NCBI GenBank assembly: GCA_964017185.1
Contig: OZ024874.1
Coordinates: 35,812,721-35,876,720 of the forward strand
Direction: 5' to 3'
DNA: 64,000 nt
DNA from: Rugalucina vietnamica
Lineage: Eukaryota; Mollusca; Bivalvia; Lucinida; Lucinidae
Shown here: positions 7,281-21,729 of the stretch, piece by piece
How positions within the stretch are numbered: the first letter of the stretch is position 1
How the letters are laid out: the number at the start of each line of letters is the position of its first letter
Notes under the pieces: model-generated
Told to the model about the DNA's origin: nothing
Seen by the model: only the letters and a program-made list of their open reading frames with translations
The model's database searches: none
Translations under genes and position numbers: made by a program

Positions 7281-9890
7281 GCCCTGATAGGGGTTTCAAG
7301 TAAATCAGATTGAAAATTTTAATTTCTCCCCAAAATGGTCGGGGTTGACGCATTTTATGATTGATTCACAACAATTGGGCTAAACTCTTTTCAAACCCTG
7401 AATAAAATCCCAAAACCCTACGTGATTTGACCAAAGCCCTGATAGGGAGGGGTTCAAATTATATCGAAGATCAAATCTCTCCCACAAAATGGTCGGGGTT
7501 GACGCATTTTATTATTGATTCACAACAATTGAGCTTAACTCTTTTCAAACCCTAAATAAAATCCCAAAACCCTACGTGATTTGACCAAAGCCCTGATAGG
7601 GGTTTAGATCATATCGAAAACTAAATATCTCCCCCAAAATGGTCGGGGTTGACGCATTTTATTATTGATTCACAACAATTGGGCTAAACTCTTTTCAAAC
7701 CCTAAATAAAATCCCAAAACCCTACGTTATTTGACCGAAGCCCTGATAGGGGTTTCAAGAAAATTAGATTGAAAATTTAATTTCTCCCCAAAATGGTCGG
7801 GGTTGACGCATTTTATGATTGATTCACAACAATTGGGCTAAACTCTTTTCAAACCCTGAATAAAATCCCAAAATCCTACGTGATTTGACCAATGCCCTGA
7901 TAGGGAGGATTTCAAATTATATCGAAGATCAAATCTCTCCCACAAAATGGTCGGGGTTGACTCATTTTATTATTGATTCACAACAGTTGAGCTAAACTCT
8001 TTTCAAACCTTTAATAAAATCCCAAAACCCTACGTGATTTGACCAAAGCCCTGGTAGGGGTTTAGATTATATCGAAAACTAAATATCTCCCCCAAAATGG
8101 TCGGGGTTGACGCATTTTATTATTGATTCACAACAATTGGGCTAAACTCTTTACAAACCCTAAATAAAATACCAAAACCCTACGTTATTTGACCGAAGCC
8201 CTGATAGGGGTTTCCAGTAAATTAGATTGAAAATTTAATTTCTCCCCAAAATGGTCGGGGTTGACGCATTTTATGATTGATTCACAACCATTGGGCTAAA
8301 CTCTTTTCAAACCCTGAATAAAATCCACAAACCCTACGTGATTTGACCAAAGCCCTGATAGGGAGGGGTTCAAATTATATCCAAGATCAAATCTCTCCCA
8401 CAAAATGGTCGGGGTTGACGCATTTTATTATTGATTCACAACAATTGAGCTAAACTCTTTTCAAACCCTAAATAAAATCCCCAAACCCTACGTGATTTGA
8501 CCAAAGCCCTGATAGGGGTTTAGATTATATCGAAAACTAAATATCTCCCCCAAAATGGTCGGGGTTGACGCATTTTATTATTGATTCACAACAATTGGGC
8601 TAAACTCTTTATAAACCCTAAATAAAATCCCAAAACCCTACGTTATTTGACCGAAGCCCTGATAGGGGTTTCCAGTAAATTAGACTGGAAATTTAATTTC
8701 TCCCCAAAATGGTCGGGGTTGACGCATTTTATGATTGATTCACAACCATTGGGCTAAACTCTTTTCAAACCCTGAATAAAATTCCAAAACCCTACGTGAT
8801 TTGACCAAAGCCCTGATAGGGAGGGGTTCAAATTATATCCAAGATCAAATCTTTCCCACAAAATGGTCGGGGTTGACGCATTTTATTATTGATTCACAAC
8901 AATTGAGCTAAACTCTTTTCAAACCCTAAATAAAATCCCCAAATCCTACGTGATTTGACCAAAGCCCTGATAGGGGTTTAGATTATATCGAAAACTAAAT
9001 ATCTCCCCCAAAATGGTCGGGGTTGACGCATTTTATTATTGATTCACAACAATTGGGCTAAACTCTTTACAAACCCTAATTAAAATCCCAAAACCCTACG
9101 TTATTTGACCGAAGCCCTGATAGGGGTTTCAAGTAAGTTAGATTGAAAATTTTAATTTCTCCCCAAAATGGTCGGGGTTGACGCATTTTATGATTGATTC
9201 ACAACCATTGGGCTAAACTCTTTTCAAACCCTGAATAAAATCCCCAAATTCTACGTGATTTGACCAAAGCCCTGATAGGGAGGGGGTCAAATTATATCGA
9301 AGATCAAATCTCTCCCACAAAATGGTCGGGGTTGACGCATTTTATTATTGATTCACAACAATTGAGCTAAACTCCTTTCAAACCCCAAATAAAATCCCAA
9401 AACCCTACTTGATTTGACCAAAGCCCTGATAGGGGTTTAGATTATATCGAAAACTAAATCTCTCCCCCAAAATGGTCGGGGTTGACGCATTTTATTATTG
9501 ATTCACAACAATTGGGCTAAACTCTTTACAAACCCTAAATAAAATCCCAAAACCCTACGTTATTTGACCAAAGCCCTGATAGGGGTTTCAAGTAAATCCG
9601 ATTGAAAATCAAATTTCTCCCCAAATTGGTCGGGGTTGACGCATTTTATGATTGATTCACAACAATTGGGCTAAACTCTTTTCAAACCCTGAATAAAATT
9701 CCAAAACCCTACGTGATTTGACCAAAGCCCTGATAGGGGTTCAAATTATATCAAAATCAAATCTCTCCCACAAAATGGTCGGGGTTGACGCATTTTATTA
9801 TTGATTCACAACAATTGGGCTAAACTCTTTTAAAAACCCTGAATAAAATCCCAAAACCGTACGTTATTTGACCAAAACGCTGATAGGGGT
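7281..9890. repeat. Satellite block 3 (2610 bp, long class)
   Basis: Seventeen monomers, HOR1 to HOR6 each once. HOR3 B has AAATCCACAAACC. HOR4 B carries TCAAATCTTTCCCAC (near 8853) and HOR4 C has CCCCAAATCCTACG, variants shared with blocks 7 and 8. Confidence 0.95.
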
Positions 9891-11404
9891 ACGAAATTAT
9901 GTTAATTAATATATCTGAAAACAGTATATTGTTTGTGCGAACTAAATGGAACTATAGATTGAGTTCCCTTAAGAGCAATGAAAACAGTCTACGAACTGAA
10001 GTTACATACGGCATTATGCTTAGTGATATATATATATGAACACATTGTGTTGTTCGTCAGAAATAAAGGAACACGCGAAATCTATATGAAAAAGCATATA
10101 AAGCTTGTCCGAACTAACGTTACATATCAATTCGTGTTATCTAATATCAAAGATTAGCATCTCTGAATAGACCCCAACTGAGACAAGTTTTATCATTAAT
10201 AATATAAAGGAGAACACAAAAGGAAAACATGAAGAAAGAAAAAAATCAGGTCATAGCCGAGATGGGCAAGTTGTTTATCTTCGCACATCAGCTTACACCC
10301 TGACCCTAACCCTAACCCAAAAAATGCTACGGCCCGTAGAGTCCATGGATGTTGCACAAGGCCCATATAGTCCATTGGATTGTATTGATTTTTTCTGAGT
10401 TCTGCGGCCCCTATAGTCCATGGATATTGCAAGTCCAATATAGTCCAATGAATTGCTAGGCATGAGAACCTTTGTTCTTTAACTTGCTCCTGGAAAACAG
10501 GTACTGCGAATGGAATACCGCTCTAAAAGCAATATTCTTAGAGGTCAATTTAGTCTTTACGTTCTGTTTTCATGTAACCAAAGACAACGCTCGTATACCA
10601 ACCTGGGTCAGCCTGCATTAAGTCGAAAATCAACATCTACCGCCAATATTATATCCATTGTACGATCAAATACACACAACTTACAAATGTTCACTTCTAG
10701 GGCTACTGATGAGGGCTCATTACCCGAAATTGTGCAATATGGTCCATACTATCTCCCTTTGAATGATTTAACTACTTCCAAAGTGTCCAACCTTTATATT
10801 TTACTTACTTCTCTTGGAAGCACACACCAGTTAAGCATTGTCTTAAGCGTAGGCACATCTATACTGAAAAATCGTGGATGGCCACTCACTGTCAGCCGCG
10901 CAAAGTATGCTCAAATACAATGCTTGCTCAAATTTTGAATGACAAGCGAGATTGACGTCATAAGGGCTACATGTTGCCAGAAGATTGAAAGTGCGCACAA
11001 TCAAACAAGGTGTGTTTCAAGCGCCTAACCTTAACCCTAACCCTACGTTACATACGAATTCATGTTATTTAATATTAAAGATTAGCATCTCTGAATGGAC
11101 CCAAACTGAGACAAGGTTTATCACTGATAATATAAAGGCGAACAAAAAAGGGGGGAAAAAGAAATAAAAAAAAAATGTAGAAAGAAAAGAATCAGATCAT
11201 AACCAAGATGGGCTGGTTGCCCATCTTCGTACATCAGCTTATACCCTAATCCTAACCCTAACCCTCTCTGAATAGACCCCAAATGGGACATGTTTTATCA
11301 TTAATAATATAAAGGAGAACAAAAAAGAACAAATGCAGAAATAAAAAAAAAATCAGATCATAACCAAGATGGGCAAGTTGCCCATCTTCGCACACCCGCT
11401 TATA
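9891..11404. repeat. Linker U3 (1514 bp)
   Basis: R1 has the C variant (TACATATCAATTCG), as in U1, U7 and U8. Open frame at 10510-10938. Confidence 0.93.
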
Positions 11405-11583
11405 CCCCTAACCCTAACCCTAACCCTAACCCTAACCCTAACCCAACCCTAACCCTAACCCTAACCCTAACCCTATCCCTAACGCTAACCTAACCCTAAC
11501 CCTAACCCTAACCCTAACCCTCTCCCTAACCCTAACCCTAACTCTAACCCTAACCCTAACCCTAACCCTAACCCTAAACCTAA
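11405..11583 (-). repeat. Interstitial telomeric tract U3 (179 bp)
   Basis: Has the extra opening C, like its superunit counterpart U8. Variant hexamers as in U1. Confidence 0.96.
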
Positions 11584-13736
11584 GCCCTGATAGGGGTTTC
11601 AAGTAAATCAGATTGAAAATTTTAATTTCTCCCCAAAATGGTCGGGGTTGACGCATTTTATGATTGATTCACAACAATTGGGCTAAACTCTTTTCAAACC
11701 CTGAATAAAATCCCAAAACCCTACGTGATTTGACCAAAGCCCTGATAGGGAGGGGTTCAAATTATATCGAAGATCAAATCTCTCCCACAAAATGGTCGGG
11801 GTTGACGCATTTTATTATTGATTCACAACAATTGAGCTTAACTCTTTTCAAACCCTAAATAAAATCCCAAAACCCTACGTGATTTGACCAAAGCCCTGAT
11901 AGGGGTTTAGATCATATCGAAAACTAAATATCTCCCCCAAAATGGTCGGGGTTGACGCATTTTATTATTGATTCACAACAATTGGGCTAAACTCTTTTCA
12001 AACCCTAAATAAAATCCCAAAAACCCTACGTTATTTGACCGAAGCCCTGATAGGGGTTTCAAGAAAATTAGATTGAAAATTTAATTTCTCCCCAAAATGG
12101 TCGGGGTTGACGCATTTTATGATTGATTCACAACAATTGGGCTAAACTCTTTTCAAACCCTGAATAAAATCCCAAAATCCTACGTGATTTGACCAATGCC
12201 CTGATAGGGAGGATTTCAAATTATATCGAAGATCAAATCTCTCCCACAAAATGGTCGGGGTTGACTCATTTTATTATTGATTCACAACAGTTGAGCTAAA
12301 CTCTTTTCAAACCTTTAATAAAATCCCAAAACCCTACGTGATTTGACCAAAGCCCTGGTAGGGGTTTAGATTATATCGAAAACTAAATATCTCCCCCAAA
12401 ATGGTCGGGGTTGACGCATTTTATTATTGATTCACAACAATTGGGCTAAACTCTTTACAAACCCTAAATAAAATACCAAAACCCTACGTTATTTGACCGA
12501 AGCCCTGATAGGGGTTTCCAGTAAATTAGATTGAAAATTTAATTTCTCCCCAAAATGGTCGGGGTTGACGCATTTTATGATTGATTCACAACCATTGGGC
12601 TAAACTCTTTTCAAACCCTGAATAAAATTCCAAAACCCTACGTGATTTGACCAAAGCCCTGATAGGGAGGGGTTCAAATTATATCCAAGATCAAATCTCT
12701 CCCACAAAATGGTCGGGGTTGACGCATTTTATTATTGATTCACAACAATTGAGCTAAACTCTTTTCAAACCCTAAATAAAATCCCCAAACCCTACGTGAT
12801 TTGACCAAAGCCCTGATAGGGGTTTAGATTATATCGAAAACTAAATATCTCCCCCAAAATGGTCGGGGTTGACGCATTTTATTATTGATTCACAACAATT
12901 GGGCTAAACTCTTTACAAACCCTAATTAAAATCCCAAAACCCTACGTTATTTGACCGAAGCCCTGATAGGGGTTTCAAGTAAGTTAGATTGAAAATTTTA
13001 ATTTCTCCCCAAAATGGTCGGGGTTGACGCATTTTATGATTGATTCACAACCATTGGGCTAAACTCTTTTCAAACCCTGAATAAAATCCCCAAATTCTAC
13101 GTGATTTGACCAAAGCCCTGATAGGGAGGGGGTCAAATTATATCGAAGATCAAATCTCTCCCACAAAATGGTCGGGGTTGACGCATTTTATTATTGATTC
13201 ACAACAATTGAGCTAAACTCCTTTCAAACCCCAAATAAAATCCCAAAACCCTACTTGATTTGACCAAAGCCCTGATAGGGGTTTAGATTATATCGAAAAC
13301 TAAATATCTCCCCCAAAATGGTCGGGGTTGACGCATTTTATTATTGATTCACAACAATTGGGCTAAACTCTTTACAAACCCTAAATAAAATCCCAAAACC
13401 CTACGTTATTTGACCAAAGCCCTGATAGGGGTTTCAAGTAAATCCGATTGAAAATCAAATTTCTCCCCAAATTGGTCGGGGTTGACGCATTTTATGATTG
13501 ATTCACAACAATTGGGCTAAACTCTTTTCAAACCCTGAATAAAATTCCAAAACCCTACGTGATTTGACCAAAGCCCTGATAGGGGTTCAAATTATATCAA
13601 AATCAAATCTCTCCCACAAAATGGTCGGGGTTGACGCATTTTATTATTGATTCACAACAATTGGGCTAAACTCTTTTAAAAACCCTGAATAAAATCCCAA
13701 AACCGTACGTTATTTGACCAAAACGCTGATAGGGGT
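11584..13736. repeat. Satellite block 4 (2153 bp, short class)
   Basis: Fourteen monomers, HOR1, HOR2, HOR3/4 hybrid, HOR5, HOR6. The extra A near 12020 and AAATATCTCC in HOR5 mark the short class. Confidence 0.95.
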
Positions 13737-15250
13737 ACGAAATTATGTTAATTAATATATCTGAAAACAGTATATTGTTTGTGCGAACTAAATGGAACTA
13801 TAGATTGAGTTCCCTTAAGAGCAATGAAAACAGTCTACGAACTGAAGTTACATACGGCATTATGCTTAGTGATATATATATATGAACACATTGTGTTGTT
13901 CGTCAGAAATAAAGGAACACGCGAAATCTATATGAAAAAGCATATAAAGCTTGTCCGAACTAACGTTACATATGAATTCGTGTTATCTAATATCAAAGAT
14001 TAGCATCTCTGAATAGACCCCAACTGAGACAAGTTTTATCATTAATAATATAAAGGAGAACACAAAAGGAAAACATGAAGAAAGAAAAAAATCAGGTCAT
14101 AGCCGAGATGGGCAAGTTGTTTATCTTCGCACATCAGCTTACACCCTGACCCTAACCCTAACCCAAAAAATGCTACGGCCCGTAGAGTCCATGGATGTTG
14201 CACAAGGCCCATATAGTCCATTGGATTGTATTGATTTTTTCTGAGTTCTGCGGCCCCTATAGTCCATGGATATTGCAAGTCCAATATAGTCCAATGAATT
14301 GCTAGGCATGAGAACCTTTGTTCTTTAACTTGCTCCTGGAAAACAGGTACTGCGAATGGAATACCGCTCTAAAAGCAATATTCTTAGAGGTCAATTTAGT
14401 CTTTACGTTCTGTTTTCATGTAACCAAAGACAACGCTCGTATACCAACCTGGGTCAGCCTGCATTAAGTCGAAAATCAACATCTACCGCCAATATTATAT
14501 CCATTGTACGATCAAATACACACAACTTACAAATGTTCACTTCTAGGGCTACTGATGAGGGCTCATTACCCGAAATTGTGCAATATGGTCCATACTATCT
14601 CCCTTTGAATGATTTAACTACTTCCAAAGTGTCCAACCTTTATATTTTACTTACTTCTCTTGGAAGCACACACCAGTTAAGCATTGTCTTAAGCGTAGGC
14701 ACATCTATACTGAAAAATCGTGGATGGCCACTCACTGTCAGCCGCGCAAAGTATGCTCAAATACAATGCTTGCTCAAATTTTGAATGACAAGCGAGATTG
14801 ACGTCATAAGGGCTACATGTTGCCAGAAGATTGAAAGTGCGCACAATCAAACAAGGTGTGTTTCAAGCGCCTAACCTTAACCCTAACCCTACGTTACATA
14901 CGAATTCATGTTATTTAATATTAAAGATTAGCATCTCTGAATGGACCCAAACTGAGACAAGGTTTATCACTGATAATATAAAGGCGAACAAAAAAGGGGG
15001 GAAAAAGAAATAAAAAAAAAATGTAGAAAGAAAAGAATCAGATCATAACCAAGATGGGCTGGTTGCCCATCTTCGTACATCAGCTTATACCCTAATCCTA
15101 ACCCTAACCCTCTCTGAATAGACCCCAAATGGGACATGTTTTATCATTAATAATATAAAGGAGAACAAAAAAGAACAAATGCAGAAATAAAAAAAAAATC
15201 AGATCATAACCAAGATGGGCAAGTTGCCCATCTTCGCACACCCGCTTATA
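13737..15250. repeat. Linker U4 (1514 bp)
   Basis: R1 with GAATTC. Open frame at 14356-14784. No private variant noticed. Confidence 0.93.
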
Positions 15251-15422
15251 CCCTAACCCTAACCCTAACCCTAACCCTAACCCAACCCTAACCCTAACCC
15301 TAACCCTAACCCTATCCCTAACGCTAACCTAACCCTAACCCTAACCCTAACCCTAACCCTCTCCCTAACCCTAACCCTAACTCTAACCCTAACCCTAACC
15401 CTAACCCTAACCCTAAACCTAA
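15251..15422 (-). repeat. Interstitial telomeric tract U4 (172 bp)
   Basis: One hexamer shorter than U2, lost before the CCCAA variant. U9, its superunit counterpart, has the same length. Confidence 0.96.
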
Positions 15423-17882
15423 GCCCTGATAGGGGTTTCAAGTAAATCAGATTGAAAATTTTAATTTCTCCCCAAAATGGTCGGGGTTGACGCATTTTAT
15501 GATTGATTCACAACAATTGGGCTAAACTCTTTTCAAACCCTGAATAAAATCCCAAAACCCTACGTGATTTGACCAAAGCCCTGATAGGGAGGGGTTCAAA
15601 TTATATCGAAGATCAAATCTCTCCCACAAAATGGTCGGGGTTGACGCATTTTATTATTGATTCACAACAATTGAGCTTAACTCTTTTCAAACCCTAAATA
15701 AAATCCCAAAACCCTACGTGATTTGACCAAAGCCCTGATAGGGGTTTAGATCATATCGAAAACTAAATATCTCCCCCAAAATGGTCGGGGTTGACGCATT
15801 TTATTATTGATTCACAACAATTGGGCTAAACTCTTTTCAAACCCTAAATAAAATCCCAAAACCCTACGTTATTTGACCGAAGCCCTGATAGGGGTTTCAA
15901 GAAAATTAGATTGAAAATTTAATTTCTCCCCAAAATGGTCGGGGTTGACGCATTTTATGATTGATTCACAACAATTGGGCTAAACTCTTTTCAAACCCTG
16001 AATAAAATCCCAAAATCCTACGTGATTTGACCAATGCCCTGATAGGGAGGATTTCAAATTATATCGAAGATCAAATCTCTCCCACAAAATGGTCGGGGTT
16101 GACTCATTTTATTATTGATTCACAACAGTTGAGCTAAACTCTTTTCAAACCTTTAATAAAATCCCAAAACCCTACGTGATTTGACCAAAGCCCTGGTAGG
16201 GGTTTAGATTATATCGAAAACTAAATATCTCCCCCAAAATGGTCGGGGTTGACGCATTTTATTATTGATTCACAACAATTGGGCTAAACTCTTTACAAAC
16301 CCTAAATAAAATACCAAAACCCTACGTTATTTGACCGAAGCCCTGATAGGGGTTTCCAGTAAATTAGATTGAAAATTTAATTTCTCCCCAAAATGGTCGG
16401 GGTTGACGCATTTTATGATTGATTCACAACCATTGGGCTAAACTCTTTTCAAACCCTGAATAAAATCCACAAACCCTACGTGATTTGACCAAAGCCCTGA
16501 TAGGGAGGGGTTCAAATTATATCCAAGATCAAATCTCTCCCACAAAATGGTCGGGGTTGACGCATTTTATTATTGATTCACAACAATTGAGCTAAACTCT
16601 TTTCAAACCCTAAATAAAATCCCCAAACCCTACGTGATTTGACCAAAGCCCTGATAGGGGTTTAGATTATATCGAAAACTAAATATCTCCCCCAAAATGG
16701 TCGGGGTTGACGCATTTTATTATTGATTCACAACAATTGGGCTAAACTCTTTATAAACCCTAAATAAAATCCCAAAACCCTACGTTATTTGACCGAAGCC
16801 CTGATAGGGGTTTCCAGTAAATTAGACTGGAAATTTAATTTCTCCCCAAAATGGTCGGGGTTGACGCATTTTATGATTGATTCACAACCATTGGGCTAAA
16901 CTCTTTTCAAACCCTGAATAAAATTCCAAAACCCTACGTGATTTGACCAAAGCCCTGATAGGGAGGGGTTCAAATTATATCCAAGATCAAATCTCTCCCA
17001 CAAAATGGTCGGGGTTGACGCATTTTATTATTGATTCACAACAATTGGGCTAAACTCTTTACAAACCCTAATTAAAATCCCAAAACCCTACGTTATTTGA
17101 CCGAAGCCCTGATAGGGGTTTCAAGTAAGTTAGATTGAAAATTTTAATTTCTCCCCAAAATGGTCGGGGTTGACGCATTTTATGATTGATTCACAACCAT
17201 TGGGCTAAACTCTTTTCAAACCCTGAATAAAATCCCCAAATTCTACGTGATTTGACCAAAGCCCTGATAGGGAGGGGGTCAAATTATATCGAAGATCAAA
17301 TCTCTCCCACAAAATGGTCGGGGTTGACGCATTTTATTATTGATTCACAACAATTGAGCTAAACTCCTTTCAAACCCCAAATAAAATCCCAAAACCCTAC
17401 TTGATTTGACCAAAGCCCTGATAGGGGTTTAGATTATATCGAAAACTAAATCTCTCCCCCAAAATGGTCGGGGTTGACGCATTTTATTATTGATTCACAA
17501 CAATTGGGCTAAACTCTTTACAAACCCTAAATAAAATCCCAAAACCCTACGTTATTTGACCAAAGCCCTGATAGGGGTTTCAAGTAAATCCGATTGAAAA
17601 TCAAATTTCTCCCCAAATTGGTCGGGGTTGACGCATTTTATGATTGATTCACAACAATTGGGCTAAACTCTTTTCAAACCCTGAATAAAATTCCAAAACC
17701 CTACGTGATTTGACCAAAGCCCTGATAGGGGTTCAAATTATATCAAAATCAAATCTCTCCCACAAAATGGTCGGGGTTGACGCATTTTATTATTGATTCA
17801 CAACAATTGGGCTAAACTCTTTTAAAAACCCTGAATAAAATCCCAAAACCGTACGTTATTTGACCAAAACGCTGATAGGGGT
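15423..17882. repeat. Satellite block 5 (2460 bp, internally deleted)
   Basis: Sixteen monomers: HOR1, HOR2, HOR3, a deleted HOR4, HOR5, HOR6. It is exactly 150 bp (one C monomer) shorter than the long class. Confidence 0.95.
16755..17062. repeat. HOR4 missing its C monomer (308 bp)
   Basis: Begins as HOR4 (AGACTGG in A, TATCCAAGATC in B), but the B core passes directly into the C-type tail CAATTGGGCTAAACTCTTTAC. The exchange therefore fused B to C in register within about 16995-17046. The same event is present at 37200-37507. Confidence 0.85.
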
Positions 17883-19397
17883 ACGAAATTATGTTAATTA
17901 ATATATCTGAAAACAGTATATTGTTTGTGCGAACTAAATGGAACTATAGATTGAGTTCCCTTAAGAGCAATGAAAACAGTCTACGAACTGAAGTTACATA
18001 CGGCATTATGCTTAGTGATATATATATATGAACACATTGTGTTGTTCGTCAGAAATAAAGGAACACGCGAAATGTATATGAAAAAGCATATAAAGCTTGT
18101 CCGAACTAACGTTACATATGAATTCGTGTTATCTAATATCAAAGATTAGCATCTCTGAATAGACCCCAACTGAGACAAGTTTTATCATTAATAATATAAA
18201 GGAGAACACAAAAGGAAAACATGAAGAAAGAAAAAAATCAGGTCATAGCCGAGATGGGCAAGTTGTTTATCTTCGCACATCAGCTTACACCCTGACCCTA
18301 ACCCTAACCCAAAAAATGCTACGGCCCGTAGAGTCCATGGATGTTGCACAAGGCCCATATAGTCCATTGGATTGTATTGATTTTTTCTGAGTTCTGCGGC
18401 CCCTATAGTCCATGGATATTGCAAGTCCAATATAGTCCAATGAATTGCTAGGCATGAGAACCTTTGTTCTTTAACTTGCTCCTGGAAAACAGGTACTGCG
18501 AATGGAATACCGCTCTAAAAGCAATATTCTTAGAGGTCAATTTAGTCTTTACGTTCTGTTTTCATGTAACCAAAGACAACGCTCGTATACCAACCTGGGT
18601 CAGCCTGCATTAAGTCGAAAATCAACATCTACCGCCAATATTATATCCATTGTACGATCAAATACACACAACTTACAAATGTTCACTTCTAGGGCTACTG
18701 ATGAGGGCTCATTACCCGAAATTGTGCAATATGGTCCATACTATCTCCCTTTGAATGATTTAACTACTTCCAAAGTGTCCAACCTTTATATTTTACTTAC
18801 TTCTCTTGGAAGCACACACCAGTTAAGCATTGTCTTAAGCGTAGGCACATCTATACTGAAAAATCGTGGATGGCCACTCACTGTCAGCCGCGCAAAGTAT
18901 GCTCAAATACAATGCTTGCTCAAATTTTGAATGACAAGCGAGATTGACGTCATAAGGGCTACATGTTGCCAGAAGATTGAAAGTGCGCACAATCAAACAA
19001 GGTGTGTTTCAAGCGCCTAACCTTAACCCTAACCCTACGTTACATACGAATTCATGTTATTTAATATTAAAGATTAGCATCTCTGAATGGACCCAAACTG
19101 AGACAAGGTTTATCACTGATAATATAAAGGCGAACAAAAAAGGGGGGAAAAAGAAATAAAAAAAAAAATGTAGAAAGAAAAGAATCAGATCATAACCAAG
19201 ATGGGCTGGTTGCCCATCTTCGTACATCAGCATATACCCTAATCCTAACCCTAACCCTCTCTGAATAGACCCCAAATGGGACATGTTTTATCATTAATAA
19301 TATAAAGGAGAACAAAAAAGAACAAATGCAGAAATAAAAAAAAAATCAGATCATAACCAAGATGGGCAAGTTGCCCATCTTCGCACACCCGCTTATA
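17883..19397. repeat. Linker U5 (1515 bp)
   Basis: Carries GCGAAATGTATATG (near 18073) in place of the usual CTATATG, shared only with U10, and the rare CAGCATATA at 19232, shared only with U1. The superunit duplication junction lies between these sites. Open frame at 18502-18930. Confidence 0.93.
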
Positions 19398-19576
19398 CCC
19401 CTAACCCTAACCCTAACCCTAACCCTAACCCTAACCCAACCCTAACCCTAACCCTAACCCTAACCCTATCCCTAACGCTAACCTAACCCTAACCCTAACC
19501 CTAACCCTAACCCTCTCCCTAACCCTAACCCTAACTCTAACCCTAACCCTAACCCTAACCCTAACCCTAAACCTAA
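19398..19576 (-). repeat. Interstitial telomeric tract U5 (179 bp)
   Basis: Extra opening C as in U1, its counterpart 16,142 bp to the left. Confidence 0.96.
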
Positions 19577-21729
19577 GCCCTGATAGGGGTTTCAAGTAAA
19601 TCAGATTGAAAATTTTAATTTCTCCCCAAAATGGTCGGGGTTGACGCATTTTATGATTGATTCACAACAATTGGGCTAAACTCTTTTCAAACCCTGAATA
19701 AAATCCCAAAACCCTACGTGATTTGACCAAAGCCCTGATAGGGAGGGGTTCAAATTATATCGAAGATCAAATCTCTCCCACAAAATGGTCGGGGTTGACG
19801 CATTTTATTATTGATTCACAACAATTGAGCTTAACTCTTTTCAAACCCTAAATAAAATCCCAAAACCCTACGTGATTTGACCAAAGCCCTGATAGGGGTT
19901 TAGATCATATCGAAAACTAAATATCTCCCCCAAAATGGTCGGGGTTGACGCATTTTATTATTGATTCACAACAATTGGGCTAAACTCTTTTCAAACCCTA
20001 AATAAAATCCCAAAAACCCTACGTTATTTGACCGAAGCCCTGATAGGGGTTTCAAGAAAATTAGATTGAAAATTTAATTTCTCCCCAAAATGGTCGGGGT
20101 TGACGCATTTTATGATTGATTCACAACAATTGGGCTAAACTCTTTTCAAACCCTGAATAAAATCCCAAAATCCTACGTGATTTGACCAATGCCCTGATAG
20201 GGAGGATTTCAAATTATATCGAAGATCAAATCTCTCCCACAAAATGGTCGGGGTTGACTCATTTTATTATTGATTCACAACAGTTGAGCTAAACTCTTTT
20301 CAAACCTTTAATAAAATCCCAAAACCCTACGTGATTTGACCAAAGCCCTGGTAGGGGTTTAGATTATATCGAAAACTAAATATCTCCCCCAAAATGGTCG
20401 GGGTTGACGCATTTTATTATTGATTCACAACAATTGGGCTAAACTCTTTACAAACCCTAAATAAAATACCAAAACCCTACGTTATTTGACCGAAGCCCTG
20501 ATAGGGGTTTCCAGTAAATTAGATTGAAAATTTAATTTCTCCCCAAAATGGTCGGGGTTGACGCATTTTATGATTGATTCACAACCATTGGGCTAAACTC
20601 TTTTCAAACCCTGAATAAAATTCCAAAACCCTACGTGATTTGACCAAAGCCCTGATAGGGAGGGGTTCAAATTATATCCAAGATCAAATCTCTCCCACAA
20701 AATGGTCGGGGTTGACGCATTTTATTATTGATTCACAACAATTGAGCTAAACTCTTTTCAAACCCTAAATAAAATCCCCAAACCCTACGTGATTTGACCA
20801 AAGCCCTGATAGGGGTTTAGATTATATCGAAAACTAAATATCTCCCCCAAAATGGTCGGGGTTGACGCATTTTATTATTGATTCACAACAATTGGGCTAA
20901 ACTCTTTACAAACCCTAATTAAAATCCCAAAACCCTACGTTATTTGACCGAAGCCCTGATAGGGGTTTCAAGTAAGTTAGATTGAAAATTTTAATTTCTC
21001 CCCAAAATGGTCGGGGTTGACGCATTTTATGATTGATTCACAACCATTGGGCTAAACTCTTTTCAAACCCTGAATAAAATCCCCAAATTCTACGTGATTT
21101 GACCAAAGCCCTGATAGGGAGGGGGTCAAATTATATCGAAGATCAAATCTCTCCCACAAAATGGTCGGGGTTGACGCATTTTATTATTGATTCACAACAA
21201 TTGAGCTAAACTCCTTTCAAACCCCAAATAAAATCCCAAAACCCTACTTGATTTGACCAAAGCCCTGATAGGGGTTTAGATTATATCGAAAACTAAATAT
21301 CTCCCCCAAAATGGTCGGGGTTGACGCATTTTATTATTGATTCACAACAATTGGGCTAAACTCTTTACAAACCCTAAATAAAATCCCAAAACCCTACGTT
21401 ATTTGACCAAAGCCCTGATAGGGGTTTCAAGTAAATCCGATTGAAAATCAAATTTCTCCCCAAATTGGTCGGGGTTGACGCATTTTATGATTGATTCACA
21501 ACAATTGGGCTAAACTCTTTTCAAACCCTGAATAAAATTCCAAAACCCTACGTGATTTGACCAAAGCCCTGATAGGGGTTCAAATTATATCAAAATCAAA
21601 TCTCTCCCACAAAATGGTCGGGGTTGACGCATTTTATTATTGATTCACAACAATTGGGCTAAACTCTTTTAAAAACCCTGAATAAAATCCCAAAACCGTA
21701 CGTTATTTGACCAAAACGCTGATAGGGGT
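19577..21729. repeat. Satellite block 6 (2153 bp, short class)
   Basis: Fourteen monomers with the HOR3/4 hybrid, the extra A near 20012 and AAATATCTCC in HOR5. Counterpart of block 2. Confidence 0.95.

Larger units (their letters stand above)
2360..18501. repeat. Superunit copy 1 (four units, 16,142 bp)
   Basis: Successive units measure 3847, 4303, 3846 and 4146 bp, and the same order recurs directly afterwards. The phase is arbitrary; I start at a linker landmark. The real duplication junction lies between 1978 (C here, G at 18120) and 3090 (the rare A shared with 19232, exactly 16,142 bp away). Linked private variants repeat in step: the extra A near 3871, the TTTCCC change near 8853, and the 150-bp-deleted HOR4. 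Confidence 0.85.
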
